In this document: in pieces, positions 56,725 to 64,000 of the stretch
How positions within the stretch are numbered: the first letter of the stretch is position 1
Layout: each line of letters opens with the position of its first letter
From: Bacteroidales bacterium UBA3297
GTDB lineage: Bacteria > Bacteroidota > Bacteroidia > Bacteroidales > Paludibacteraceae
Reading direction: 5' to 3'
Length of the DNA stretch: 64,000 nt
Assembly: GCA_002362105.1 (NCBI GenBank)
Contig: DETD01000017.1
Location: 37,762 to 101,761 of the forward strand
The notes under the pieces: generated by a model
Seen by the model: only the letters and a program-made list of their open reading frames with translations
Told to the model about the DNA's origin: nothing
The model's database searches: none
Translations under genes and position numbers: made by a program

Positions 56725-59550
56725 TTAGTGGTTGTCTTGTCTTTTTGTTAGTTCTTTTGTTATTCTCGCTATCTCGGGGAGTAACAAAACGGGTAGGGTG
56801 CCTGCCAGTAGTAGTAGCCAGTCGGTGGCCTGCAGGCGGGTTACGTTGAACATCTCTCCGCCAAAGTTCACAATCAGCACTTGGCCGATCAGGATTATGG
56901 CCGATATGAAAAGGAATCCTTTACATTCGCCGAGGTGGTGGAAGGCCGATTTTCCCGTCATAAAGGCTTTGGCATTAAACATATTCCAGAATTGCAGGAA
57001 TACGAATAGGCAGAAGAAGAGGCTCAGCTCTTTCTCGCTCATTCCTGTTCCGCCAACAACTGGGTTCAGCAGGTCGGTCATGCAGGTTATGTCGTAACGG
57101 TTAAACACATAGACCAACGAGAACAGTATGGCGGTAAATACAATTCCTACGCCTATTATGCGTTTCTTCATCTCTTTGTTGATGATGAAGTCTTCCCTGT
57201 TGCGTGGCTGGGCTCTCATTACGTTGCCGTTTGGTGGTAACGATGCCAACGCCATAGCCGCAAAGGTATCCATTATCAGGTTGACCCATAGCATTTGAGT
57301 GACTGTCAGAGGCGACTGTGTGCCTACGAAGGCGCCAATCAGCACAATCAGGCAGGCGGCTACGTTCACCGTCATCTGGAAGAGGATGAAGCGCTGTATG
57401 TTCTGGTAGAGCGAGCGCCCCCACATAACTGCTTTGCCGATGCTGCTGAACGAATTGTCGACTATAGTGATGTCGCTGGCCTCTTTGGCAACACTGGTGC
57501 CGTCGCCCATCGACAGACCTACATGGGCCGACTTCAAGGCCGGAGCGTCGTTGGTGCCGTCGCCGGTCACAGCTACCACCTCGCGGTTTTCTACCAGAGC
57601 CTTCACTAGCCGCTTTTTATCCATAGGCCGTGCCCTGCAGACAATCTTTACTTGTTTTACTGTTGCTTTAAGCTCTTCCCATGGCATCTCCTGTATTTCC
57701 TGTCCTGTATAGATACGGCGGATTCCGTCGTCGCATTGGTCGTCATCGTCGGTCCAGATTCCAGACTGCCGGGCAATCTCTTTGGCGGTGACAGCGGTGT
57801 CGCCAGTTACCACAATCACTTTTATTCCGGCGGCTTGACACTCTTTCACGGCGTCGGGCACCTCTTCCCTTACGGGGTCGGCAATTGCCGCTATGCCCAA
57901 CATGGTCAGGTCGTCGAGTCCGGGGGTGTTGTCTGCCTTATAGGCGAAAGCCAGAGTGCGCATACCTTTCTGCTGGCTGTCCTTCAAGAAGGCGTTCATG
58001 CGCTCCCGTTCGTCGGGGGCCAAATTCGGACATTTGTCCATCACAATTTCGGGTGCGCCTTTCATGTAGAGCAGTTCCTGGCCCTCTTTTACGCGGCTCT
58101 CAACCCTTGTGGCCATATATTTGTGCTCGGTGTTGAACGGAATCTCGTCCAGCACTTTGGCGTTGCGGTAGTCTTCGTAAGGGGCGGCGTCGGGCTGGCC
58201 GTTCAGCCAGAGTAGTAGCGCGCCCTCGGTAGGGTTGCCCAGTACTTTGCCGCTGTTGTCGAGCGATGCGGTGCTGTTAACTGCCACATCTTCGTAGACG
58301 ATGGGCCGGACATCGGGTTGCCCGTTGCAGAAGTAGAACTGGTTCACCTGCATCTTGTTTTGGGTGAGTGTGCCTGTCTTGTCGGTGCAGATGACGGTGG
58401 TCGCGCCCATGGTTTCGCAGGCGTGCATCTTCCGTACCAGGTTGTTGTTCTTCAGCATCCGACGCATACTGTAGGCCAGACTCAGACTCACCGCCATAGG
58501 CAGGCCTTCGGGTACGGCTACAACAATCAGGGTGACGGCTATCATCAGCGTGTTGAGTGTATAGGCCATCAGTGCCGACAGTTCGGCTTCTGGTATCAGC
58601 AGTTCGTGCAGCCAGACCGTTAGTGTGAGGAATACGACAACGTAGCCGGCTATACTTGCTGCTATGGCTTTACGGCTCCATTGGTCAAATTTCTTTACAA
58701 TGAGGTAGAAGAACACTGCGGTAGGCAGTGTGATGAGGAACGATGGCAGGGCAAAGTGGAAGTAGACCAGCAGTTTGCCGATGATGATGAGGGCGGCAAA
58801 AGCATAACTGGCTTTGGTTATCAGTTCGCCAAGCCCGTCTAGTTGTTCGTTCAGCGGTGTTTTGGTGCTGTCGTCTATCTGGGTGTCTTTGTAGACTTTT
58901 CCGCTCTCGGTGTGGTCGCCAACGGCAAACACACGCATAATGCCGTGTCCTTCCATCACTTTCGACCCCTTCATTGCATGGTTGGTCGGGAAAGTGGCGT
59001 TGGCGTCGAAGTCGTTCTCGTTAGTCGATTTTTCGCAGATAGGTTCGCCCGTCAGGGCCGACTCGTCGACTTTCAGACTAGTAGCCGACAGCAGTTCGCC
59101 ATCGGCAGCCACCTCTTCGCCCGTGTTAAACACCACAATGTCGCCTACCACCACTTCTTTGCGTGGAATGGAGGTGTGTACGCCGTTTCTAATCACTTCA
59201 ACGGGCTCGTCGTCGTTCACTTGGTTCAGTAGCGAGAACTCTTGGTCGGCCTTCAGCTCGAACACGAAGGAGGTCCCTGTAGCCAGTAATACAGCTATAA
59301 AGATGCCTAGAGGCTCGAAAAACACCGAAAGACCGTGCCCCGGCAGTGTGAAATACTCGTAGCACGATATGCCAATGCTCAGAGTTCCGGCTATAAGGAG
59401 GATGATGATAAGCGGATCGGCAAATTTGTCGAGGAATTTTTCCCAGAGTGGTTCTTTCCCTACAGGGGTCAGAATGTTTGCACCGTGTTTCTCTCGGCTA
59501 GCCTTTACTTCTGCGTCGTTCAGGCCGCTGTATGCTTGCTTTGTGGTCAT
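56725..59550 (-). CDS. Calcium-type (P2B-like) P-type ATPase
   Basis: This 941-residue inner-membrane cation pump has the actuator motif LTGEP, the phosphorylation site DKTGTLTQNK, the nucleotide-binding KGAPE motif and the hinge TGDGTNDAPALK. The membrane parts include the PEGLP sequence of helix 4 (VAVPEGLPMAV), found in Ca2+ pumps, and VNLIMDTFAAMALA near helix 6. The length and sequence fit the PMCA-like calcium ATPases of Bacteroidota, which export Ca2+; other divalent ions cannot be excluded. Its -7 box is at 59578. It heads the run with the DnaJ-like, GNAT and DUF6155 genes. Confidence 0.92.
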   Translation of the reverse strand: MTTKQAYSGLNDAEVKASREKHGANILTPVGKEPLWEKFLDKFADPLIIILLIAGTLSIGISCYEYFTLPGHGLSVFFEPLGIFIAVLLATGTSFVFELKADQEFSLLNQVNDDEPVEVIRNGVHTSIPRKEVVVGDIVVFNTGEEVAADGELLSATSLKVDESALTGEPICEKSTNENDFDANATFPTNHAMKGSKVMEGHGIMRVFAVGDHTESGKVYKDTQIDDSTKTPLNEQLDGLGELITKASYAFAALIIIGKLLVYFHFALPSFLITLPTAVFFYLIVKKFDQWSRKAIAASIAGYVVVFLTLTVWLHELLIPEAELSALMAYTLNTLMIAVTLIVVAVPEGLPMAVSLSLAYSMRRMLKNNNLVRKMHACETMGATTVICTDKTGTLTQNKMQVNQFYFCNGQPDVRPIVYEDVAVNSTASLDNSGKVLGNPTEGALLLWLNGQPDAAPYEDYRNAKVLDEIPFNTEHKYMATRVESRVKEGQELLYMKGAPEIVMDKCPNLAPDERERMNAFLKDSQQKGMRTLAFAYKADNTPGLDDLTMLGIAAIADPVREEVPDAVKECQAAGIKVIVVTGDTAVTAKEIARQSGIWTDDDDQCDDGIRRIYTGQEIQEMPWEELKATVKQVKIVCRARPMDKKRLVKALVENREVVAVTGDGTNDAPALKSAHVGLSMGDGTSVAKEASDITIVDNSFSSIGKAVMWGRSLYQNIQRFILFQMTVNVAACLIVLIGAFVGTQSPLTVTQMLWVNLIMDTFAAMALASLPPNGNVMRAQPRNREDFIINKEMKKRIIGVGIVFTAILFSLVYVFNRYDITCMTDLLNPVVGGTGMSEKELSLFFCLFVFLQFWNMFNAKAFMTGKSAFHHLGECKGFLFISAIILIGQVLIVNFGGEMFNVTRLQATDWLLLLAGTLPVLLLPEIARITKELTKRQDNH

Positions 59551-59577
59551 CTTGTTTCTTTACTTCGTATTCTTTTA

Positions 59578-59585
59578 CAAATATA
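59578..59585 (-). promoter_or_regulatory. -7 box of the calcium-type ATPase gene
   Basis: TATATTTG on the minus strand lies 27 bases before the start at 59550. No consensus -33 is visible. Confidence 0.4.
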
Positions 59586-59682
59586 CGCCCTTTTCCCTAC
59601 TTTGCCTCGGGTTGCAACCTTGCAACTGAATTTTAAAGATGACTATTTTTCTCCCTATCCCATTTTTTGTGAAATCTCTTGT

Positions 59683-60021
59683 TTATTTGAATCTGTTCCA
59701 TATTTCATAATGTTTGTTTCCCAGTACGACTACGTTAGTATGTGGCTGGAGCTTTACTCTCAAGTTAAAAGAACCGCTCTTTTCATCTTTTTGTAGGGCT
59801 GTTGCCTTTAGTTTTAGCACTAGGGTATCGCCCAAAAGGACCTCGTCCATTCCTTTGACCACCATGTTGCTGTGCATGCACAATCCCGATAGCTTCAGAC
59901 TATCGGTTCCTGCAATCGTCTCTACTTTGAAATTCCCAATAGCGTTGTTCTCTAGTGTTTTATCGGACACATTGCACGAAGCTAAAAATACGCTGGCGGA
60001 TATTATGGTTATCTTTCGCAT
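59683..60021 (-). CDS. Small lipoprotein of unknown function
   Basis: This 112-residue lipoprotein has lipobox LASC (Cys16). The mature part looks beta-rich (FKVETIAGTDSLKLSGLCMHSNMVVKG). I do not recognise the family. It follows the TonB gene by 37 bases on the same strand and may be co-transcribed with it. The AT-rich codon use is like that of the neighbouring accessory genes. Confidence 0.65.
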   Translation of the reverse strand: MRKITIISASVFLASCNVSDKTLENNAIGNFKVETIAGTDSLKLSGLCMHSNMVVKGMDEVLLGDTLVLKLKATALQKDEKSGSFNLRVKLQPHTNVVVLGNKHYEIWNRFK

Positions 60022-60058
60022 AAATATGTTTTTTTAAGAAAGCGGGTTTCTGTTATGC

Positions 60059-60931
60059 TCACCTTTTTGTAGGAGCTTTAACGACAATGGGAACTTTGAA
60101 CCGCGTGCGGACGGGAATGCCGTATAGTTGTGCGGGTATCCAATTGCCGCTTGTTGCAGATAGTGCTTCGGTGGCAATTTTGTTGAAGGCCGGATGGCTA
60201 CTTTTGCTAACTTCTATGTTGGTTAGTGTCCCGTCTTTTTCAATGTTGAAAATAACCACTAGGACTGCATCTTTTTTCATCTTATCCTTTAATGCCTTAA
60301 CAGTGGTGTTTGCCTCTATGCTGGCATAAACCTCTTTGTGCAATTGCTTGAAGCCTCCCTTGTAGTCGGGATTTTTGTCGAATTCCCACTGAATTTCGTT
60401 GCTGTCCTTAATTTTTTCTCTTTCTTTTTTTAATTCTTCTGTGCTTAAGTCGGAACAGGGTTCAATTATTGATATTCTTGAACTGTCTTCGTAGTTCTCG
60501 TCATAGTCATTAATATCTCCCATTATGTTATTCCATGGGTATAAGTAGAAGTTGATGGCATCGTATGGAGGAGGTGGAGGAAGTGGAGGTGGTACGGAAT
60601 CGGTAAAACCGGTTGTCGGAATATATTCTTCTAAGGAGTCTTCTGTAATGATTGAGGAATCTGTAGTTTCGTTTGCTGTTCTTGAGCCGTTGCAGGCCGA
60701 CAGTGTCACAAGCGAGGTGGCAAGGCCTACGATTTTGACGAATTTCCCTGCTTGTTGGCGGAGTTTGAGCTCGTTCTCAATATAGCGGACTTCCGATTCA
60801 CATTTTGGACAAGTGCCTTTGCAGAAACCAGTGTGGGTGCATGGTGTCGGGGCGTAGTCGATGCCGTTTGCATCGGCAACTGCCTTGCGTACTTCCCTTA
60901 GTTGGTTGCAGATATTTTTCCCTTTTTCCAT
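60059..60931 (-). CDS. TonB-like protein with Cys-rich N-terminus
   Basis: This 290-residue energy transducer of a type seen in Bacteroides has a cytoplasmic N-terminus with a zinc-ribbon-like motif, CTHTGFCKGTCPKC (about 31-44). A membrane helix follows (about 60-80) that could also pass for a lipobox (LSAC). Next come a Pro-rich stretch (PPPLPPPPP near 117), a charged region and a C-terminal TonB domain (about 205-290; VVIFNIEKDGTLTNIEV, then a late TRFKVPIV strand). No exbB/exbD lies nearby, so it would depend on the set at 4752. A full consensus promoter (60955) drives it, just beside an IS remnant. Confidence 0.85.
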   Translation of the reverse strand: MEKGKNICNQLREVRKAVADANGIDYAPTPCTHTGFCKGTCPKCESEVRYIENELKLRQQAGKFVKIVGLATSLVTLSACNGSRTANETTDSSIITEDSLEEYIPTTGFTDSVPPPLPPPPPYDAINFYLYPWNNIMGDINDYDENYEDSSRISIIEPCSDLSTEELKKEREKIKDSNEIQWEFDKNPDYKGGFKQLHKEVYASIEANTTVKALKDKMKKDAVLVVIFNIEKDGTLTNIEVSKSSHPAFNKIATEALSATSGNWIPAQLYGIPVRTRFKVPIVVKAPTKR

Positions 60932-60954
60932 ACGAAATTACAAGTTTCTACTTG

Positions 60955-60986
60955 CAAATATAGAATTTGTTTAGATTTAATTCAAA
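60955..60986 (-). promoter_or_regulatory. Full Bacteroides-type promoter of the Cys-rich tonB gene
   Basis: Read on the minus strand: TTTG (60983-60986), a 20-bp spacer and TATATTTG (60955-60962), giving a leader of under 25 bases to the start at 60931. The -33 element lies a few bases from the left edge of the IS5 remnant, so the promoter may have been formed or spared by that insertion. Confidence 0.6.
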
Positions 60987-60991
60987 ATTAA

Positions 60992-61353
60992 TTTGAGGGA
61001 CCCCTTGCCGTAGTAGTCCATAAGGCCAATATCCACGACAGCTTGGGTATACTGCAAGTGTTTGAGAATATGGTGTTTAAGTATCCTTGTCTTGCAAAAA
61101 CTATCGCAGACGGAGAGAACATCTGGCCAATGCACTAAAAGCCACCTTGGGGTGCGATTTGGAGGTTGTCCTTCGTCTTGATGAGTATCCTTCAAAAATC
61201 CAAGTGGTACCATAACGATGGATTGTTGAAAGATCTTTCGCTTGATTGGAATACTTCAGAAGGTTGGTCGTCGACTACGAGTTTCATACGGAAACCGCAG
61301 TGGCTATGATTCAATTAGCCTTCTGTTTTCTGATGCCTAACAAAATAATTTAG
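60992..61353 (+). pseudogene. Decayed IS5-family transposase remnant
   Basis: The C-terminal third of an IS5/IS427-type DDE transposase is readable on the plus strand across several lesions. Frame 1 gives PLAVVVHKANIHDS and KTIADGE. After a frameshift near 61100, another frame gives HLANALKATLGCDLEVV, VVP-(stop)-RWIVERSFA-(stop)-LEYFRRL and MIQLAFCFLMPN, ending with TAG at 61351. These match the VVHAANIQD, ADGGYRG and P-RW-VER--AWL--YRRL motifs of the family. Two in-frame stops and the frameshift make it inactive, and the 5' part with the first catalytic Asp is missing. No terminal repeats were identified. Confidence 0.75.
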
Positions 61354-61371
61354 AAAAATTTAAACAGCTTC

Positions 61372-61829
61372 TCAATGTTTTTTTAGCTTTAATAAAATGC
61401 CAACGTTGCTATCGTGTCCATAAAATTTAATTTTTTTTGCAGTGAAAATAGCGGAATCTCTAGATAAGCAAAATTTTTCTTCTCCAAATCCAACCCATTG
61501 CTTTAATTTATAATAAGGGAACCACTCTTGATAATAAACGACCCTGTGACTTTTTACAAATATAATTCTATCTCCAATATCTATAAAACAATGTGGATTA
61601 AAGCCCATTTCTTGATAGATATCACGCCACTCATATTTGTTTGAAAAAAACCATACTGTATCCCATTGATTAGGTAAAAAAACTGAAAATTCAACTTCAC
61701 AACTATCTTTATTATTATCAAATTGATTCCAAATTGATTCCAAATTGATTGCTCAAGTTCACTTTTAAACCTGTATTCACAAGATGTTAGCAAAAAGGTG
61801 AACAGAATTATTAGACAATTTATTTTCAT
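61372..61829 (-). pseudogene. Lipoprotein gene disrupted by an 11-bp tandem repeat
   Basis: The gene starts at 61829 with a leader and lipobox LTSC (Cys17) and reads to SIWNQF, where it meets three 11-bp repeats (61719-61751). With the copies present, the frame shifts and soon loses sense. Removing one 11-bp copy restores one continuous protein of about 148 residues: EQSIWNQFDNNKDSCEVEF, then WDTVWFFSNKYEW and a C-terminal LLKLKKH. Both halves lie on the minus strand, and the downstream half is otherwise open to 61372. The product would be a small outer-membrane lipoprotein of unknown function. It could be phase-variable or simply broken. Confidence 0.75.
61719..61751 (-). repeat. 11-bp tandem repeat (two perfect copies plus one with one mismatch)
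   Basis: CAAATTGATTC at 61719-61729 and 61730-61740 is followed by CAAATTGATTG at 61741-61751. As 11 is not a multiple of three, each copy gained or lost changes the reading frame of the lipoprotein gene. Confidence 0.92.
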
Positions 61830-61966
61830 CTAAAATACTTTTAATCTGTCATATTAATATTGTCAAGCCATTCAGTATTTTCACTGGCTTCTTTCATTTT
61901 TTGATAACGTATTCTTAGTATAATACTCCCAAAAATTTAGACAACACCAAAGGTACATAAAAAGCG

Positions 61967-61974
61967 TATCTTTG
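61967..61974 (+). promoter_or_regulatory. -7 box of the IS3 transposase
   Basis: TATCTTTG lies 20 bases before the orfA ATG, inside the IS left end. Confidence 0.35.
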
Positions 61975-61993
61975 TAAAAGATCTAAAAAAAGT

Positions 61994-62296
61994 ATGGGAA
62001 AAAAAGCAAGTTTCACTGCGTTCAAGACGAAGGTAGTTCTGGATGCATTGAAAGAAAAAGAGACTCTGTCGGAGCTGGCCAAGAAATACGGTGTAGCTCC
62101 CAAACAGATCACAGATTGGAAAAAGGAGTTTCTAGAAAAGTCAGGATCGGTATTTGGAGAGGAACATTCAGAAAGCAAAGAACTGAAAAGCCTGAAGGCG
62201 GAAAATGAAAGGCTGCTTAAGAAAGTTGGCCAATTAACGATAGAGGTAGATTTTTTTGCGGAAGCCTGCGAAGCAGCCGGTCTGAAGAGGAAGTAA
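61994..62296 (+). CDS. IS3-family transposase OrfA
   Basis: This 100-residue DNA-binding subunit of an IS3-type transposase has an N-terminal helix-turn-helix (TLSELAKKYGVAPKQITDWKKEF, about 23-46). A C-terminal leucine-zipper-like coiled coil (LKAENERLLKKVGQLTIEV, about 69-88) normally promotes assembly with OrfB. It is intact, with a promoter box at 61967, but without a functional OrfB it cannot move the element. It may still bind the ends of related copies and repress them. Confidence 0.88.
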   Translation: MGKKASFTAFKTKVVLDALKEKETLSELAKKYGVAPKQITDWKKEFLEKSGSVFGEEHSESKELKSLKAENERLLKKVGQLTIEVDFFAEACEAAGLKRK

Positions 62297-62781
62297 GAAG
62301 CCTCGAAAGCCAACGCCCAGCAGGCCTGAGCAGAAACAGATACTGTAGTCTCATGAAGATAAACAGAAGCACCCTTTACTATGAAAAAAAGGGTGAAAGC
62401 GAGACAAACGTAGAAATATTGGAGAAATCCAATTGTACGGAACTCTTGGATGAGTGTGTATCCAAATACTGAGCTCCGGAAATAATAAATACGGACCAGG
62501 GCAGCCAATACACGTCTCCAGACTGGATAAATGCGGTAAAAGGACACGGTATACAAGTCAGTATGGATGGCAGGGGCAGATGCAAGGACAACATCTGGAT
62601 TGAGCGTTTCTGGCGGTCTATCAAGCAAGAGTATGTTTATCGATATCCAACGGATGACGTGTCGGTCTTAAGGAATGGAATAGGTGACTATATAAGCTAC
62701 TATAATGAGCGAAGACCACATCAAAGTCTTGGCAAAATTAAGGTTCCTTCGAAAGTTTACCTTGTAAGTAAGGCGGCTTAA
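62296..62781 (+). pseudogene. IS3-family transposase OrfB, internally deleted
   Basis: One frame covers the remains of OrfB. The N-terminal HTH region ends in SLMKINRSTLYYEKKGE. A jump then leads straight to TELLDECVSKY and the second catalytic segment APEIINTDQGSQYTS, and on to the region with the catalytic Glu, DNIWIERFWRSIKQEYVY, and YYNERRPHQSLG. About 110-130 residues, including the first catalytic Asp (W-TDITYI), are missing. An in-frame TGA (62470-62472) interrupts the rest. The product cannot catalyse transposition. Confidence 0.82.
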
Positions 62782-62848
62782 CGAGAAATCATTAATTTTG
62801 AATTTTTAGAGAAAAAAGTATTAACCAGTTGTCAAAAAATGGGGAGTA

Positions 62849-63187
62849 CTATAAAGAAATAAAATTGAGTTTTTTGACAAAAATAAATTAACTGATATCG
62901 ATTTGATGTTTATAGATCTGTATCTAGATATAGATAATTACACACAAAAAAAGAATTTGAGACAATATTTCCCGTATCATCGTAGCTTTTCCTGCACACC
63001 GATTTCAAACCTGAACCAGATTAACTTTGTGGTAAACTACAACTGCGCACCGAATATTTTTGATAAATAGGCTAGGTGGTAAATCAACGGAACCCGTATA
63101 ACGACTAAGCAAGGGAGCGGTGTTGAAATAATTGGAAAATTCAGTTAGATTGTAAGTTCTTCTCCCACACCTGCGGTAGAAAAAAAA
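62849..63187. other. AT-rich region, possible gene fragment
   Basis: No gene can be supported. A plus-strand reading (ATG at 62906, stop at 63068-63070, 54 codons; rich in Asp, Leu and Tyr at first) could be the torn end of a gene interrupted by the IS3 insertion, since an open frame leads into it from just right of the IS end. Its second half looks random. The remainder up to 63187 shows no promoter or homology I can name. Confidence 0.3.
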
Positions 63188-63214
63188 AGCTGGCGATATC
63201 GCCAGCTGTTTTTA
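63181..63214. terminator. Perfect 20-bp palindromic terminator
   Basis: AGCTGGCGAT followed directly by its complement (63188-63207) is flanked by eight As on the left and a T tract on the right. It can end transcription in both directions and lies just after the Rpn gene's stop on the minus strand. Confidence 0.88.
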
Positions 63215-63229
63215 TTAATATGACATTCA

Positions 63230-64000
63230 TCAGAGTTTTTCAATTTCATCGGCAGAAAGCCCTGTAACGGTGGAGATGATGTTGATACCAACACCGCATT
63301 CTTTCATCTTTCGGGCGTTGTCTATTTTTTCTTCTAATTTACCCGCTTCTTTACCTTTCTCCAAGCCGATAACCTCGCCCTTCTCCAAGCCAATTGCTTC
63401 TCCCTTTTCCAAGCCGATTGCCTCGCCTTCCGCACGTCCTTCTGCACGACCTTCCTCAAGCCCTTTGTTAAAAGAACCATCTATCAGCGCCTTTTCAGTG
63501 GCGGCCATATCCCTGTATTTATCGTAAGTGGCGAGCTGCTCATCGGAATAAGCGCCACGCTCTACGATGGAGATAGCCTTGCTGATTTCGGGATCGTCAA
63601 GTAATTCTTGCGGTGCATCTTGTGTTTTCTCGTTGATCTCGGTCAGGAAGCGGAGCCACAGGCGGTGCATCCTGCCTATCGTTGGTGACTGCGGTACGAA
63701 CTTGGGCAGTTCCACAAACACCATCTCTATACCCTCTATCACCCGCTCCGGATTGCCCTGCTCCGCCATCTGGAAGAGGTGGTAGTGCTCGGTGCCGCTG
63801 AAAGCGTTGTCGTTCACAATGCTGAGCGAGTAGACCGGCTGCAGACTGCTGTAGCTGTAGCCCTTGTCCGCCTGCTTGACGTAGGCTTTCGAAGCATTAA
63901 ATAGTACACGCTGCTTGAACTCGTCGGTCCAGTACATCTGCATCTCCACAATGAACTGGCGGCCATGGTCGTCCCTGCACCGCACGTCGACTATGGAGTA
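63230..64000 (-). CDS. Rpn-family nuclease/putative transposase (5' end outside window)
   Basis: This is the C-terminal 256 or so residues of a PD-(D/E)xK protein of the Rpn (recombination-promoting nuclease, transposase_31-like) family. The catalytic strand pair is at the right edge: VDVRCRDDHGRQFIVEMQM contains the D and the ExQ. The middle has the family block SLSIVND and HYHLFQMAEQ. The C-terminal tail has three 8-residue repeats GLEKGEAI, GLEKGEVI and GLEKGKE before a coiled-coil end and the SADEIEKL helix. In Escherichia coli Rpn proteins increase recombination and cut DNA in vitro. The reading frame runs off the window; there is no start within it. Confidence 0.85.
   Translation of the reverse strand, partial: YSIVDVRCRDDHGRQFIVEMQMYWTDEFKQRVLFNASKAYVKQADKGYSYSSLQPVYSLSIVNDNAFSGTEHYHLFQMAEQGNPERVIEGIEMVFVELPKFVPQSPTIGRMHRLWLRFLTEINEKTQDAPQELLDDPEISKAISIVERGAYSDEQLATYDKYRDMAATEKALIDGSFNKGLEEGRAEGRAEGEAIGLEKGEAIGLEKGEVIGLEKGKEAGKLEEKIDNARKMKECGVGINIISTVTGLSADEIEKL
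63355..63430 (-). repeat. 24-bp tandem repeats in the Rpn tail
   Basis: The CCAAGCC-type segments near 63361, 63385 and 63409 recur every 24 bp and encode GLEKGExI octapeptides. The frame is kept whatever the copy number. Confidence 0.7.

Larger units (their letters stand above)
61924..62848 (+). mobile_element. Internally deleted IS3-family insertion sequence
   Basis: The element is bounded by imperfect inverted ends (61924-61945 and 62828-62848, both beginning TACTCCC when read inward and ending GACAAC). It contains orfA complete and orfB with a large internal deletion. It is about 925 bp, shorter than the 1.2-1.5 kb usual for IS3 elements. No clear target-site duplication was found. Confidence 0.75.

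Noticed and set aside
60977..61213. Possible 78-residue minus-strand protein
   Set aside because: It is antisense to the IS5 transposase remnant, whose motifs are recognisable on the plus strand.

Overview
The window comes from a Bacteroidota chromosome, most likely order Bacteroidales. Support: a fused ribBA, the pdxJ-exbB-exbD-tonB order, type IX secretion and gliding genes (gldE, gldD, gldG, a PorP/SprF protein and a type B C-terminal sorting domain), DUF3822 next to rsmD, DUF4494 next to a YggS protein, a TonB with a Cys-rich N-terminus, a FISUMP domain, and promoters of the Bacteroides type (TTTG, 19-20 bp, TAnnTTTG). No rRNA, tRNA or CRISPR array was seen.

Layout. 1-661: end of cysS and its terminator. 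787-9850: a START-like gene, then a tightly packed plus-strand run: LptF/G permease, ribBA, pdxJ, exbB, exbD, tonB, a secreted protein with two TonB C-terminal domains, a DJ-1 protein, a CvfB-like S1 protein and a small OmpA protein. 10102-11346: an amidohydrolase with its own full promoter. 11576-19667: a surface module of a 1,924-residue repetitive adhesin with a type B sorting domain, an OmpA/PD40 protein and a PorP/SprF protein. 19701-24463: chagasin-like inhibitor, panB, DUF4250, hemolysin III, peroxiredoxin, yaaA and a P-loop kinase-like gene.

24476-34421, minus strand: a five-gene envelope operon (porin, circularly permuted imelysin lipoprotein, di-heme oxidoreductase lipoprotein, second porin, cytochrome c lipoprotein), then a RidA-like gene and, behind a terminator, a fused System II cytochrome c synthase (ccsBA) that could supply heme to the two CxxCH lipoproteins. 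I infer a metal or iron acquisition or redox system at the outer membrane. It is the strongest candidate here for an undescribed system.

34609-36225: an unusual short peptide deformylase, a Nim-like flavoprotein and a lipoprotein. 36341-46483, minus strand: DnaQ-like exonuclease, dnaN, gldG, gldD, gldE, ssb, mutY, folB, rsmD, DUF3822 and a membrane-anchored unknown. 46588-52474: RecD-like helicase, a frameshifted FISUMP gene, a VWA/coiled-coil/DUF3883-like fusion, DUF4494, a YggS protein and an acidic small protein.

52829-64000 is increasingly accessory and eroded: an Ala/Asp/Thr-rich small lipoprotein, repeat-containing unknowns, two nearly identical terminator hairpins, a calcium-type P-type ATPase operon, a TonB with a Cys-rich N-terminus, an IS5-family remnant, a lipoprotein gene broken by an 11-bp tandem repeat, an internally deleted IS3 element and an Rpn-type nuclease/transposase gene running off the right edge. 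All calls rest on reading motifs by eye; no database search was run.
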